From the NCBI GenBank assembly GCA_964411235.1, contig CAYPKE010000046.1, positions 1 to 16,114 on the forward strand: DNA of 16,114 bases, given 5' to 3'. The position numbers and the translations under genes are program-made. Position 1 is the first letter of the stretch. Each line of letters starts with the position of its first letter. The notes beneath the pieces are model-generated. The model was not told the origin of the DNA and ran no database searches. It worked only from the letters and a program-made list of their open reading frames with translations. Positions 1 to 7,480 of this stretch are shown here, one piece after another. Source of the stretch: JAAYKM01 sp964411235. GTDB taxonomy: Bacteria > Desulfobacterota > Syntrophia > Syntrophales > JAAYKM01.

Positions 1-50
1 CTTCTTCCCTTGTAGATCTTAATCAGACCCCTTGCTTCCAGTAACTCCAT
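1..50 (-). CDS. lptB: LptB, LPS export ABC transporter ATPase (N-terminal fragment, cut by window edge)
   Basis: Only the first 16-17 codons are inside the window. They read MELLEARGLIKIYKGR, the typical start of LptB, where the beta strand and the Tyr that stacks on ATP precede the Walker A region. LptB is the cytoplasmic ATPase that powers LPS extraction by LptFG. The ATG is the first usable start after an in-frame stop upstream. A GGGAG lies only 3 bases before it, closer than ideal. The gene follows lptA by 120 bases on the same strand, the usual gene order. The rest of the protein cannot be assessed here. Identification relies on the short match plus the lptC-lptA context. Confidence 0.75.
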   Translation of the reverse strand, partial: MELLEARGLIKIYKGR

Positions 51-170
51 ATACTCCCGCTTACAGGTTTTCCGGTCCGGCTGGTGAAAGAACCTCGCGT
101 CCTCCCCCCCAAACAGCCCGGCAACGCTTTCTCTGTGCTCAGGATTCGGAAATTCGACGCTCCCGCAATA

Positions 171-734
171 TCAAGGCTTGCCTTCCCTTTTTCCCGCGGG
201 AAAGATTGTTGCGTCGACCCGTCCGCCGGGAGTGCTTTCCACCACCCCCCTGTTTTCGTTCAGGAATACCACGACCTGTTCGCCCTGGATGACATTCTTC
301 CCTTCACTCAATGTCGCATTCCCGCTGATCACAATCTTCTGGACATCCTGCAGATAAACGGCCTCGTTTCCTGTAACCGTCCTGTCACCCTGGGTAATTC
401 GCACATTGCCTCTGGCCTCGATCCTGTCCAGTTCTCCGCTCCCCTGAAAATCCGCAGAAGCCTGGCGGTCATCCGTCCCGGTTTGCTGCTTGTAATACAG
501 GGTGATGGTTTCCGCCCGGATCTTCCGATCTCCCTGGGTGGCCACGGCATTGCCGCCGAAAACAACCATCCCCTTTTCACTGTAGGCATCCATCCGATCC
601 GAAGCGATCTGAATGGGGGTGTTCCGGTCAACAACGTTCTTGCGGAGTCCGCTCTCCTGCCCCAGTACTCCCCCGACAGGGAATACCAGCAGACCGAAAA
701 GCAGAATACAGACCACTTGCAACCTTGATAGCAC
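171..734 (-). CDS. lptA: LptA, periplasmic LPS transport bridge protein
   Basis: LptA forms the periplasmic bridge that carries LPS from LptC to LptD. The 187-residue protein has a cleavable signal peptide (hydrophobic residues about 5-24, likely cut near the GVLGQ segment). It then has the OstA/LptA beta-jellyroll with the typical phrasing: PIQIASDRMDAYSEKGMVVF at about 40-59, a RKIRAETITLYY strand, GSGELDRIEARGNVRITQG and a GNATLSEGKNVIQGEQVV strand. Length is normal for the family. The start is a GTG preceded by GGGAGGTGACAG, a strong ribosome binding site; no earlier start is available. It lies 65 bases after lptC and before lptB. Confidence 0.92.
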   Translation of the reverse strand: MLSRLQVVCILLFGLLVFPVGGVLGQESGLRKNVVDRNTPIQIASDRMDAYSEKGMVVFGGNAVATQGDRKIRAETITLYYKQQTGTDDRQASADFQGSGELDRIEARGNVRITQGDRTVTGNEAVYLQDVQKIVISGNATLSEGKNVIQGEQVVVFLNENRGVVESTPGGRVDATIFPAGKREGKP

Positions 735-799
735 CTGTCACCTCCCGTTTTCAACTCTGCCGGACCGGTCCGCAGATACGACCTTGTCCGTTTTGCCTT

Positions 800-1366
800 T
801 CAACGGCCATGTACAGTCGTCGCTTTGACATGGGAAAGCAGCGTTAATTGTTTTTCGTCAAGAGATACCCGGAGACCGATTCCCCGCACTTCAATGTTTT
901 TATTGACCAAGGTAACAGGGGACGATGTATGAATTTTTCGCCCGGCATCTGTATAATACAGCTTATCCGTCGTAATCCGGTCCCCTCCCGCAGAATTGAC
1001 GACGACATTCCCCGCCATCGACATATTCTTGTCTTCCGTATGGTAGCTTCCCCGATCTGAGGTTATTATATGAATTGCTCCCCCCGGCATGATCAATTTC
1101 ACATGAACCTTCTCAAAATCGACGACACTTTCTTTTTTTTGATAACTGACCGTGTGCGCACGGATCTCATAGCGGATATCACCCCTGCCGACTTCGGTAT
1201 AGAGGATATCCTTGGCCTGAAGATCAACCTGATCGGGTACTATGTTCAAGGGTGCCGGAGCCTGCTTCTCCTTCTGCCCCCACGGGTAAAGCACCAGCCA
1301 ACCGGCGACAGCAAGCATGGCGATCAGAACGAAACCTAACTTTAAGTGATGCGAAGTCTTCATCAT
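800..1366 (-). CDS. lptC: LptC, inner-membrane LPS export protein
   Basis: LptC receives LPS from LptB2FG and hands it to LptA. The 188-residue protein has a short cytoplasmic N-terminus, one membrane helix (about residues 10-28) and a periplasmic LptC/OstA-like beta-jellyroll with VDLQAKDILYTEVGRGDIRY, a SDRGSYHTEDKNMSMAGNVV strand pair and a final VRGIGLRVSLDEKQLTLLSH strand. Length fits the family. Two consecutive ATG codons stand at the start; either could be used, and an in-frame TAA directly upstream rules out a longer form. There is no convincing ribosome binding site. The start overlaps by four bases (ATGA) the stop of the small ORF at 1363-1557, so translation may be coupled to it if that ORF is real. 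Confidence 0.92.
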   Translation of the reverse strand: MMKTSHHLKLGFVLIAMLAVAGWLVLYPWGQKEKQAPAPLNIVPDQVDLQAKDILYTEVGRGDIRYEIRAHTVSYQKKESVVDFEKVHVKLIMPGGAIHIITSDRGSYHTEDKNMSMAGNVVVNSAGGDRITTDKLYYTDAGRKIHTSSPVTLVNKNIEVRGIGLRVSLDEKQLTLLSHVKATTVHGR

Positions 1367-1557
1367 TTATACGGCCCGACGGCCGCAAGGCCATCCCTCC
1401 CGCCGGAAACGCAAATAAAGACCGTTGAATTTTCGCCCTCGTTCCGTCTTTCTTTTCCTTTCGCGGCAAGCCGGGCCGGCTTCAAGCCTGATCCCTGTTC
1501 CCATGGCTTTCTTATACCACCCACCCGCGGGGCTGTAAAGCCCTTGTCTTGCGGCAT
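1363..1557 (-). CDS. Candidate small gene of 64 codons between kdsC and lptC
   Basis: This ORF starts with ATG one base after the kdsC stop codon (TAA-G-ATG) and its stop overlaps the lptC start as ATGA. It thus fills the 192-base kdsC-lptC gap exactly, in the geometry expected of a translated operon member. The predicted 64-residue product is basic and glycine-rich, has no signal peptide or clear membrane helix, and matches no family I know. There is no clear Shine-Dalgarno sequence, so initiation would depend on reinitiation after kdsC. The same frame also stays open upstream inside kdsC, so the ORF could be chance. Known related operons place lptC directly after kdsC without such a gene. 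Low confidence. Confidence 0.25.
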   Translation of the reverse strand: MPQDKGFTAPRVGGIRKPWEQGSGLKPARLAAKGKERRNEGENSTVFICVSGGRDGLAAVGPYK

Positions 1558-1558
1558 C

Positions 1559-2110
1559 TTACAGCGAGTCCGGAAAGTGATAGCGTTCCGCGACTTCCGG
1601 CCATTTCCCCTGAACCTTAAGGATGAGTTTGCAGACGTCCCGTACCGCCCCTCGGCCACCCGGGAAAGGGGAAACATAATCCGCCATTGGGGGCACCTCT
1701 TCCGCGGCATCCGCAACGGTTGCGGAAAAGGCGACCTTTTGCATGAGAGGGATATCGACCACATCGTCTCCCATATAGGCGACTTCCGCGTAGGAAAGGT
1801 CCTGCCGGCTCATAAATTCCGAAAAGTATTCGAGCTTGTTGAGGACCTTCTGATGGACCTCCGTCACCCCCAGATCCTTCGCCCGATGTTCGACAACCCG
1901 GGACCGGCGGCCGGTGAGAAACATGATTTGAAATCCGAGACGGATCATCATTTTCAGGGCATGGCCGTCCCTGACATCGAAATGCTTGATCTCTTTTCCA
2001 TCGTCGTCCATGATCACCCGCCCGTCGGTCAGAACCCCGTCCACATCCAGGACCAACCAGCGGATGCCCTTGATCCTTTCCAGCACTTCCGTGCGCAACG
2101 ACTGCTTCAT
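1559..2110 (-). CDS. kdsC: KdsC, 3-deoxy-D-manno-octulosonate 8-phosphate phosphatase
   Basis: KdsC removes the phosphate from Kdo-8-phosphate to give free Kdo for lipid A glycosylation. The protein is a small, cap-less HAD phosphatase of 183 residues that acts as a tetramer in known relatives. Motif I is LDVDGVLTDGR (nucleophile Asp22, acid/base Asp24), motif II is FLTGR (Thr66), a lysine follows in the KVLNK region, and the metal-binding motif is GDDVVD (Asp115, Asp116). The frame is open 16 codons further upstream, but the ATG at 2110 is preferred because AAGGAG sits 7 bases before it and the longer N-terminus is not family-like. It follows kdsA by 47 bases. Confidence 0.94.
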   Translation of the reverse strand: MKQSLRTEVLERIKGIRWLVLDVDGVLTDGRVIMDDDGKEIKHFDVRDGHALKMMIRLGFQIMFLTGRRSRVVEHRAKDLGVTEVHQKVLNKLEYFSEFMSRQDLSYAEVAYMGDDVVDIPLMQKVAFSATVADAAEEVPPMADYVSPFPGGRGAVRDVCKLILKVQGKWPEVAERYHFPDSL

Positions 2111-2157
2111 CCAAATACTCCTTACCCTGATTACCGCCTCCGGCGGCCAAGAATGCA

Positions 2158-2982
2158 TTACGGATTTTTCACAATGCTGTCAATATCTTTCAGTGTCTTC
2201 AGTAAACCGGGCAGGTCATCCAGGCTAAGCGAATTAGGCCCGTCACACAGGGCGCGATCGGGATCGGGATGCACCTCCAGGAAAAGGCCGTCCACGCCGA
2301 CGGCAACGGCTGCCCGCGCCAGATAGGACACCATTTCCCGTTGCCCACCTGAAGATTTACCGGCGCCGCCCGGTAGCTGGACGCTATGGGTTCCATCGTA
2401 AACGACCGGATAGCCCAAGGCCCGCATGATGGGAAGGGAACGGAAATCACTGACCAGATTGTTGTAGCCGAAGCTGACGCCGCGTTCGGTGACGACAATA
2501 TTATGGTTCCCCGCCGACTCGGCCTTTTCAATGATGTTCATCATATCCCAAGGCGCGAGAAACTGCCCTTTTTTGATATTGATGACCTTGGCCCGCCGGG
2601 CCACCTCGAGGATGAAATCGGTCTGGCGGCAGAGAAAGGCAGGCACCTGCAGGATATCAAGCACTGCCGCCGCCTCCTCGATTTCCTCAAAGCGGTGGAC
2701 ATCCGAAAGCACAGGGATTGCGAGTTCCTGTTTGATTTCCCGCAGGATCCGGAGCCCCTCCCGAAGCCCCGGTCCCCGGTAAGAATTGAGCGACGTACGG
2801 TTGGCTTTGTCGTAGGAAGCCTTAAACACGAAAGGAATACCGAGCGAATCCGCGAGCCCCTTCAAATAACGGGCAATCGCGAGGGTTTCCTTTTGACTTT
2901 CCACGACACAGGGGCCGGCAATCAGGGTGAAGCCATTCCCGCGGCCGATCGTGACCCGTTCACTGATCCGGATTTCTCTCAT
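2158..2982 (-). CDS. kdsA: KdsA, Kdo-8-phosphate synthase, metal-dependent type
   Basis: KdsA condenses phosphoenolpyruvate with arabinose 5-phosphate to make Kdo-8-phosphate, the first committed step to Kdo. The 274-residue protein is a complete DAHP/KDOP synthase-type barrel: LIAGPCVVES at 20-29, KASYDKANRTS at 54-64, DVHRFEE at 94-100 and DGTHSVQLPGG at 196-206. Cys25, His199, Glu236 and Asp247 lie at a constant offset of 14 from the metal ligands remembered for the Aquifex enzyme (Cys11, His185, Glu222, Asp233). This indicates the metal-dependent class rather than the E. coli class, which has Asn at the Cys position. The start ATG overlaps the TPR gene stop by four bases, and AAGGAG lies 8 bases upstream. 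Confidence 0.96.
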   Translation of the reverse strand: MREIRISERVTIGRGNGFTLIAGPCVVESQKETLAIARYLKGLADSLGIPFVFKASYDKANRTSLNSYRGPGLREGLRILREIKQELAIPVLSDVHRFEEIEEAAAVLDILQVPAFLCRQTDFILEVARRAKVINIKKGQFLAPWDMMNIIEKAESAGNHNIVVTERGVSFGYNNLVSDFRSLPIMRALGYPVVYDGTHSVQLPGGAGKSSGGQREMVSYLARAAVAVGVDGLFLEVHPDPDRALCDGPNSLSLDDLPGLLKTLKDIDSIVKNP

Positions 2983-4976
2983 GATGATGACTCCTTGTGC
3001 CTGTCTTGATCGTGTTTTTGCTGAAGCAGACGAATTCTTAATCGCGGAATGCGTTCCGCCGCCTCCCGGTCCGACGGATTGAGTTCGTAGGCCTTTGTGT
3101 AAGCCTGCAATGCGTCCTCCAGGAGCCCCTTTTTCTCGTAGGCGGCTCCCAGGCGGGCGTGGATATCGCTTTCTTCACCGCTGAAGCGGAGAGCCTGGCG
3201 GTAGCTGACAATGGCTTTATCCAGATCGCCTTTCAACCCGTACACATAACCCAGGTCGGCATGAACCCCGCCGTTTTTCGGCTCCAGCTTGAGGAGACGC
3301 TGGTATACCCGAATGGCCTGGTCGTGACGACCTGCTTTGATATGATAGTCGGCCAGGCGATTCAGGACATCCGCTGAAGGATTTTGGGCTGCCGACTTTT
3401 CATAAAGTGCCGCGGCATCCTGATCCCGCCCCAATTTCTCATACGTTGCCGCCAGATTGAACAATACCTTCTCATCCCTGATTCCGGCCTTAAGCGCCTT
3501 TTCATAATAATCGGCGGAGGCTTTCCATTTATTCAATTCGCCGTAGGCATAGCCCAGGTTGGCATAGAGGCGGGCCTTCTGGGACGTTTGCTCCAGCAGC
3601 CTCTCGTAAAGACGGATCGACTTGGCATAGCGTCCGTTAGGTAACGCCAGGTCGGCCAGACGCAGCATCGCTTCCCTATCATCCGGTTTGAGGACGAGAA
3701 CACGCTCATAGATTCCCATGGCTTCATGGTCCCGATTGTTGTTTTCGCACGACAAAGCCAGGTTGAAAAGGATCACCGGGTCATTGGGTTTGATGGAGGC
3801 TGCTTTGCGGGCGAATTCCAATTCCTCTTTCCACATTTTTTTTCCGCCGTGTGCCAAGGCCAGGCTTGTGTAGATCGAGGCACTTGATTGATTCGCCTTC
3901 AGCAGACCGTTCAAGAGCCGGATCGCTTCATTGTATTTCCCCTGTTTCAAATATATCCGGACAATCCCCTCCGTGACGTTTATCGCCCGAGGATCCTTTG
4001 CAGTCACTGCCCGGTACTGATCAATGGCCTCCTTTTCTTTGCCCATCTTCTCGTAGATTTCACCGAGGCGGATCCGTGCCGCGAGATCCCGGGGCTTCAG
4101 CTTGATCAGCTTTTGTGATGCATCGGCAGCCTTCTGCCATGATCCGAGGCGGCTGTATGCCGTCACAAGGTCTTCCCAAAAAGCCGGGTCATCCGGAGCG
4201 ATCTTGACCGCCCGCAAACCCATTTTTACGGCCAGATCGGTCTTCCCGGCTGCAAGATAGACTTTTACCAGGCCGTCGAGGGCCGTCAGGTCTTCGGGAT
4301 CCCGGGCGAGCACCTCCTGGAATTCGGCAATCGCCTCCCCCGTGCGGCCGGCTTGACGGTAAATCTCCCCAAGCGTCTTGTGCAAAGAGACATCTTGAGG
4401 GGCCGCCGATGTCGCGCGCCTGAGGTATTCGGTTCTTTTGTTCCGGTCATCAGTTGCCTTTGCATAGCGCAACCAGTCCTGCGGCCCAATAAGGATCCGC
4501 ATCGGTACCGTGGCAAGATGCTCTTCCTGATGAAATACCTTGATTTTTCCCTCGGCGTACCCCCTGCAGAGAGTTTCCTGAGTCGTGTTTGCCGCGGCAA
4601 GATCAACCAGATCGATTCCCCGAAGCGGCACCCGGTAGTCGTTGCCCCCCCCCACACCGACCACATCGACGACAACCCCTTTGGCGGACAGAAGATCCGA
4701 GGCAATGGCCTTGACGACGAACACATCTCGTGACGTCACATCAAAGGTATCCTGAACGGAAACCCAAACATCCTGCCCGTTTTTCTCCGCCCCCAGGCCG
4801 TAAACCCTTGGTGGCTTTTGCAGGATATGGTAAGCGGCAAAGCCCCGAACCCGCTCCGCCCAATAGAATACGCCGGCTGTATTTCCACGCGGCAGAAACG
4901 GCAGGAAGACCATCCCGGTCAGAATAACGATTATTCCGGCCGTCATCGCTAAGATCCTGCGTTGCATACCTTTCAT
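2979..4976 (-). CDS. Membrane-anchored tetratricopeptide repeat protein of unknown function
   Basis: The 665-residue protein has a basic N-terminus (MKGMQRR), one membrane helix at about residues 8-28, a beta-rich unclassified domain at about 60-165, and then roughly 13-14 TPR units from about 181 to 650. Repeats such as LHKTLGEIYRQAGRTGEAIA and VHADLGYVYGLKGDLDKAIV show the usual TPR spacing of 34. Basic residues before the helix suggest that the repeats are periplasmic. It lacks the C-terminal CxxC rubredoxin-like pairs of LapB/YciM, so a direct LapB call is not supported. Its stop overlaps the kdsA start, so it is probably co-translated with Kdo synthesis. The first of two nearby ATG codons was chosen; the ribosome binding site (AAGGG, 11 bases away) is weak. 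A scaffold role in envelope assembly is inference. Confidence 0.85.
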   Translation of the reverse strand: MKGMQRRILAMTAGIIVILTGMVFLPFLPRGNTAGVFYWAERVRGFAAYHILQKPPRVYGLGAEKNGQDVWVSVQDTFDVTSRDVFVVKAIASDLLSAKGVVVDVVGVGGGNDYRVPLRGIDLVDLAAANTTQETLCRGYAEGKIKVFHQEEHLATVPMRILIGPQDWLRYAKATDDRNKRTEYLRRATSAAPQDVSLHKTLGEIYRQAGRTGEAIAEFQEVLARDPEDLTALDGLVKVYLAAGKTDLAVKMGLRAVKIAPDDPAFWEDLVTAYSRLGSWQKAADASQKLIKLKPRDLAARIRLGEIYEKMGKEKEAIDQYRAVTAKDPRAINVTEGIVRIYLKQGKYNEAIRLLNGLLKANQSSASIYTSLALAHGGKKMWKEELEFARKAASIKPNDPVILFNLALSCENNNRDHEAMGIYERVLVLKPDDREAMLRLADLALPNGRYAKSIRLYERLLEQTSQKARLYANLGYAYGELNKWKASADYYEKALKAGIRDEKVLFNLAATYEKLGRDQDAAALYEKSAAQNPSADVLNRLADYHIKAGRHDQAIRVYQRLLKLEPKNGGVHADLGYVYGLKGDLDKAIVSYRQALRFSGEESDIHARLGAAYEKKGLLEDALQAYTKAYELNPSDREAAERIPRLRIRLLQQKHDQDRHKESSS

Positions 4977-5045
4977 AAATTCACAGACCCTTCTGTTTAT
5001 TTCTTTTGTCGCTTCGCCCTGCCCGTCTGCTTTTCATGAGCGCTT

Positions 5046-5981
5046 CTATCCCCGGGGATGACATTTCTTGTGAATGCTTTTCAGTCGGGTCATGGATACG
5101 TGCGTGTAGATTTGGGTCGTCGAAATGTCGGCATGACCCAACATGGTCTGTACAGACCGCAGATCGGCACCACCCTCCAGCAGGTGCGACGCAAAGGAAT
5201 GACGGAACATATGCGGATGCACCTGCTTGAGAAGACCTGCCTTCAAGGCATGGCAGCGAACGATCTTCCAGAAACCCTGCCTGGTCAGCCTCCCCCCCCG
5301 CCGATTGAGAAACAGGACATCACTGGCCTTCGATTTAAGAAGGGAAGGCCGGACCCGCTCAACATACAATTTCACCGCCTCATAGGCCGCCCGGCCAATG
5401 GGAACAATCCTTTCCTTGCCCCCCTTGCCGAACGCAATCAGATACCCCACCTGCCAGTTGATATGGTTCATATTCAGGGCGGTCAGTTCGGAAACCCGCA
5501 ACCCCGTCGCATACAACAATTCAAACATCGCCGTATCTCTGATTCCTGTCAATGTCTCCCTGCCGGGAGTGTTCAACAAGGACTCCACTTCCTCTTGATT
5601 CAGGGTATCGGGAAGGCGCATCCAGCGCTTCGCCAGCTCGATATCCGCAACGGGATTCTCCTCTGCCAGGTTCTCCCGCATCATATATTTATGAAAACCC
5701 CGTATCGCGATGAGATTGCGATTCACGGACGCAGGGGAAAGCCCTTCCCTTCTTTTACGATCCAGATAGGCAACGGGTATTTCGGCAGTCACATCCAGCC
5801 AGGACCGCAGACCTCGTCTGACAACGAAATCGGCATATTGCCCCAAGTCCCTGCCATAAGCTTCCAAGGTATTCCGGGAAAGGCCTTTTTCGACAGTCAG
5901 ATAACTCAAGTAGGCATCCACCTGTTCGTCGATCTTGGCGAATTCAGATTGATGGGCGCTGCTTTTGACTCTACCACGCAC
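5046..5981 (-). CDS. xerD: XerD-type site-specific tyrosine recombinase
   Basis: Xer recombinases resolve chromosome dimers at dif with the partner XerC/XerD and FtsK. The 311-residue protein has an N-terminal SAM-like core-binding domain (about 15-105, with LSRNTLEAYGRDL) and a C-terminal catalytic domain. All catalytic residues are visible: Arg162 (ATGLRVSEL), Lys186 (GKGGKER), His257 and Arg260 (HPHMFRHSFASHLL), His283 (LGHADISTTQIYTH) and the nucleophile Tyr292. The start is a GTG that overlaps the end of hisF by 11 bases, with GGGGTG upstream; no internal ATG would keep the N-terminal domain. Length and the HKKCHPRG ending favour XerD over XerC or an integrase, but the two Xer types cannot be fully separated by eye. 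Confidence 0.88.
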   Translation of the reverse strand: MRGRVKSSAHQSEFAKIDEQVDAYLSYLTVEKGLSRNTLEAYGRDLGQYADFVVRRGLRSWLDVTAEIPVAYLDRKRREGLSPASVNRNLIAIRGFHKYMMRENLAEENPVADIELAKRWMRLPDTLNQEEVESLLNTPGRETLTGIRDTAMFELLYATGLRVSELTALNMNHINWQVGYLIAFGKGGKERIVPIGRAAYEAVKLYVERVRPSLLKSKASDVLFLNRRGGRLTRQGFWKIVRCHALKAGLLKQVHPHMFRHSFASHLLEGGADLRSVQTMLGHADISTTQIYTHVSMTRLKSIHKKCHPRG

Positions 5982-6750
5982 GTCTCATTTTCACCCCTTT
6001 TCGATGCAGATAGTCTTTTATTTCCGCGATCGTATAGGTCCGGTAATGCACCATCGACGCAATCAGGGCGGCATCGGCACAACCCCGGGTCAGAACTTCA
6101 TGGAGATGCTCCGGTTTGCCGGCCCCTCCCGAGGCAATCACCGGAATGGAAACACGGGTCGAAACCATGGAGGTGAGCTCGATTTCATACCCATCCTGGG
6201 TTCCGTCCGCATCGATGGAATTGAGGCAAATTTCCCCTGCCCCCAGGCGCTCGGCCTCCTTGGCCCACCGCAGGCAGTCGATCCCCGTGTAAACCCGGCC
6301 GCCATGAATCACCATTTCATATCCGGAAGGTATCTCCCGGCTCGGTTTTACCTTTTTCACATCCATGCCGAAAACAACACACTGGCTGCCGAATGCCTTT
6401 GCACCATCCCGAATGAGATCCGGATTTTTCACCGCCCCGGAGTTAACGCTGACCTTTTCGGCCCCGGCCTGGATGACCTGGCGCATTTCATCGAGAGTCT
6501 GAATCCCGCCGCCGACCGAAAAGGGAATAAAAATGGTTTCGGCAACTCGCCGGACGACATCGATCATGATCGCCCGCCCTTCGGCGGAAGCGGTGATGTC
6601 GTAAAAAACAATTTCGTCGGCCCCCTGTTGATAGTATTGTCGCGCAACTTCGACGGGATCACCGATATCGACATTGCCCTGAAACCTGACGCCTTTCGTC
6701 AATTGACCGGCCCGGACATCCAGGCAGGGGATGATGCGTTTACTGAGCAT
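5971..6750 (-). CDS. hisF: HisF, cyclase subunit of imidazole glycerol phosphate synthase
   Basis: HisF uses ammonia delivered by HisH to convert PRFAR to imidazole glycerol phosphate and AICAR, in histidine synthesis. The 259-residue protein is a complete (beta/alpha)8 barrel with MLSKRIIPCLDV at the start. The catalytic aspartates fall at Asp11 and Asp130, exactly the positions known for the family. FYDITAS, FSVGGGIQTL, GAGEICLNSIDADGT and IASGGAGKPEH are also visible. The frame is open six codons further to a GTG, but the ATG at 6750 has GGAGGGG just upstream and gives the standard N-terminus. It overlaps hisH by 11 bases upstream and xerD by 11 bases downstream. Confidence 0.96.
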   Translation of the reverse strand: MLSKRIIPCLDVRAGQLTKGVRFQGNVDIGDPVEVARQYYQQGADEIVFYDITASAEGRAIMIDVVRRVAETIFIPFSVGGGIQTLDEMRQVIQAGAEKVSVNSGAVKNPDLIRDGAKAFGSQCVVFGMDVKKVKPSREIPSGYEMVIHGGRVYTGIDCLRWAKEAERLGAGEICLNSIDADGTQDGYEIELTSMVSTRVSIPVIASGGAGKPEHLHEVLTRGCADAALIASMVHYRTYTIAEIKDYLHRKGVKMRRAW

Positions 6751-7375
6751 ATTCCCCTCCCCAGGCACAGAAATTATCCAGGATCTTCAAACCCGGCACG
6801 CCGCTTTTTTCCGGGTGAAATTGAACGGCCACCAGATTACGGGTTGCTATGGCGGAACAGAAGGAAATGCCGTAATCGGTCCTGCCTATGACATGATTTT
6901 CGCGGGCGGGCACGGGGTAGTAGGTGTGGACGAAATAAAATTCAGCCGCGTTTGGTATATCCCGGAAAACAGGGTGGGGCGCCGTAAAGTGAACACCGTT
7001 CCAACCCATGTGGGGAATTTTCAGATTGCGCCCCTCTTCATGCATGTCGGGCGGGAAACGGTTGACCCTTCCTGGGACCAGCCCCAGACAGGACGTCTTG
7101 TTTTCTTCGCTGTAATCGAAAATGATCTGGGTGCCAAGGCATATTCCAAAGAGGGGTTTCCCGGCCCTGAACCAGGATGCGATCCATCGGTCCAGACCGC
7201 GATCCCTTAAAATACGCATGGCGTCTCCCGCAGCCCCGACACCGGGGAAAATAACATGGCTTGCCCGGTTCAACCGCGCAGGATCATCCGTCACTCGACA
7301 AGGTCTTCCGATATATTCCAGGGCCCGGACCACGCTGGTGAGATTTCCTGCTCCATAATCCATAATGGCAATCAT
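6740..7375 (-). CDS. hisH: HisH, glutaminase subunit of imidazole glycerol phosphate synthase
   Basis: HisH is the class I glutamine amidotransferase that hydrolyses glutamine and channels ammonia to HisF. The 211-residue protein begins MIAIMDYGAGNL, the family-typical start. It carries the nucleophile Cys79 in LFGICLGTQ and His187/Glu189 in VQFHPEKS, plus the FPGVGAAGDAM loop. A TTG three codons upstream is possible but gives an atypical N-terminus. The ribosome binding site is weak (AAAGG about 13 bases before the ATG). It is the first gene of the minus-strand operon and faces the divergent hydrolase gene across about 260 bases. No other his genes are nearby, so the pathway is split in this genome. 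Confidence 0.95.
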   Translation of the reverse strand: MIAIMDYGAGNLTSVVRALEYIGRPCRVTDDPARLNRASHVIFPGVGAAGDAMRILRDRGLDRWIASWFRAGKPLFGICLGTQIIFDYSEENKTSCLGLVPGRVNRFPPDMHEEGRNLKIPHMGWNGVHFTAPHPVFRDIPNAAEFYFVHTYYPVPARENHVIGRTDYGISFCSAIATRNLVAVQFHPEKSGVPGLKILDNFCAWGGEYAQ

Positions 7376-7452
7376 TCGCTGCAAAAACCTTTCTTCACAC
7401 CGCTTGCGCTTGCCGGTGCTTCTCCTACGACTTGCCGAGATTTTGTTTTCTT

Positions 7453-7480
7453 CTTATATCAACTGACCTTCCTTTCGCAA
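7453..7480 (-). promoter_or_regulatory. Candidate sigma-70 promoter for the hisH-hisF-xerD-TPR-kds-lpt operon
   Basis: Read on the minus strand, TTGCGA (7480-7475) and TATAAG (7458-7453) are separated by 16 bases. They match 4 of 6 and 5 of 6 consensus positions. Transcription would begin near 7446, leaving a leader of about 70 bases before hisH. The position, upstream of the first gene in a divergent gap, supports the call. It rests on pattern matching only. Confidence 0.4.

Noticed and set aside
84..728. Plus-strand ORF of 214 codons
   Set aside because: It is antisense to lptA, which has a signal peptide, family motifs and a strong ribosome binding site; the plus-strand product has no family resemblance.
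1530..1543. Small hairpin GGGCT-gtaa-AGCCC between kdsC and lptC as a terminator
   Set aside because: The stem has only 5 pairs and no T run follows in the direction of transcription.
1346..2326. Plus-strand ORF of 326 codons across lptC, kdsC and kdsA
   Set aside because: It is the antisense shadow of kdsC and the kdsA end; the HAD motifs on the minus strand are decisive.
2979..4976. Assignment of the TPR protein as LapB/YciM
   Set aside because: The C-terminal rubredoxin-like CxxC pairs are absent and the protein is much longer than LapB.
5058..6176. Plus-strand ORF of 372 codons
   Set aside because: It lies opposite xerD and hisF, both of which show complete catalytic residues.
6740..6750. 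HisH/HisF pair as a surface-sugar amidotransferase (HisH2/HisF2 type)
   Set aside because: HisF shows standard catalytic residues and motifs of the histidine pathway and no N-acetyl sugar amidotransferase (WbpG-type) gene is nearby.
5965..6891. Plus-strand ORF of 308 codons
   Set aside because: It lies opposite hisF and hisH; no recognisable domain.
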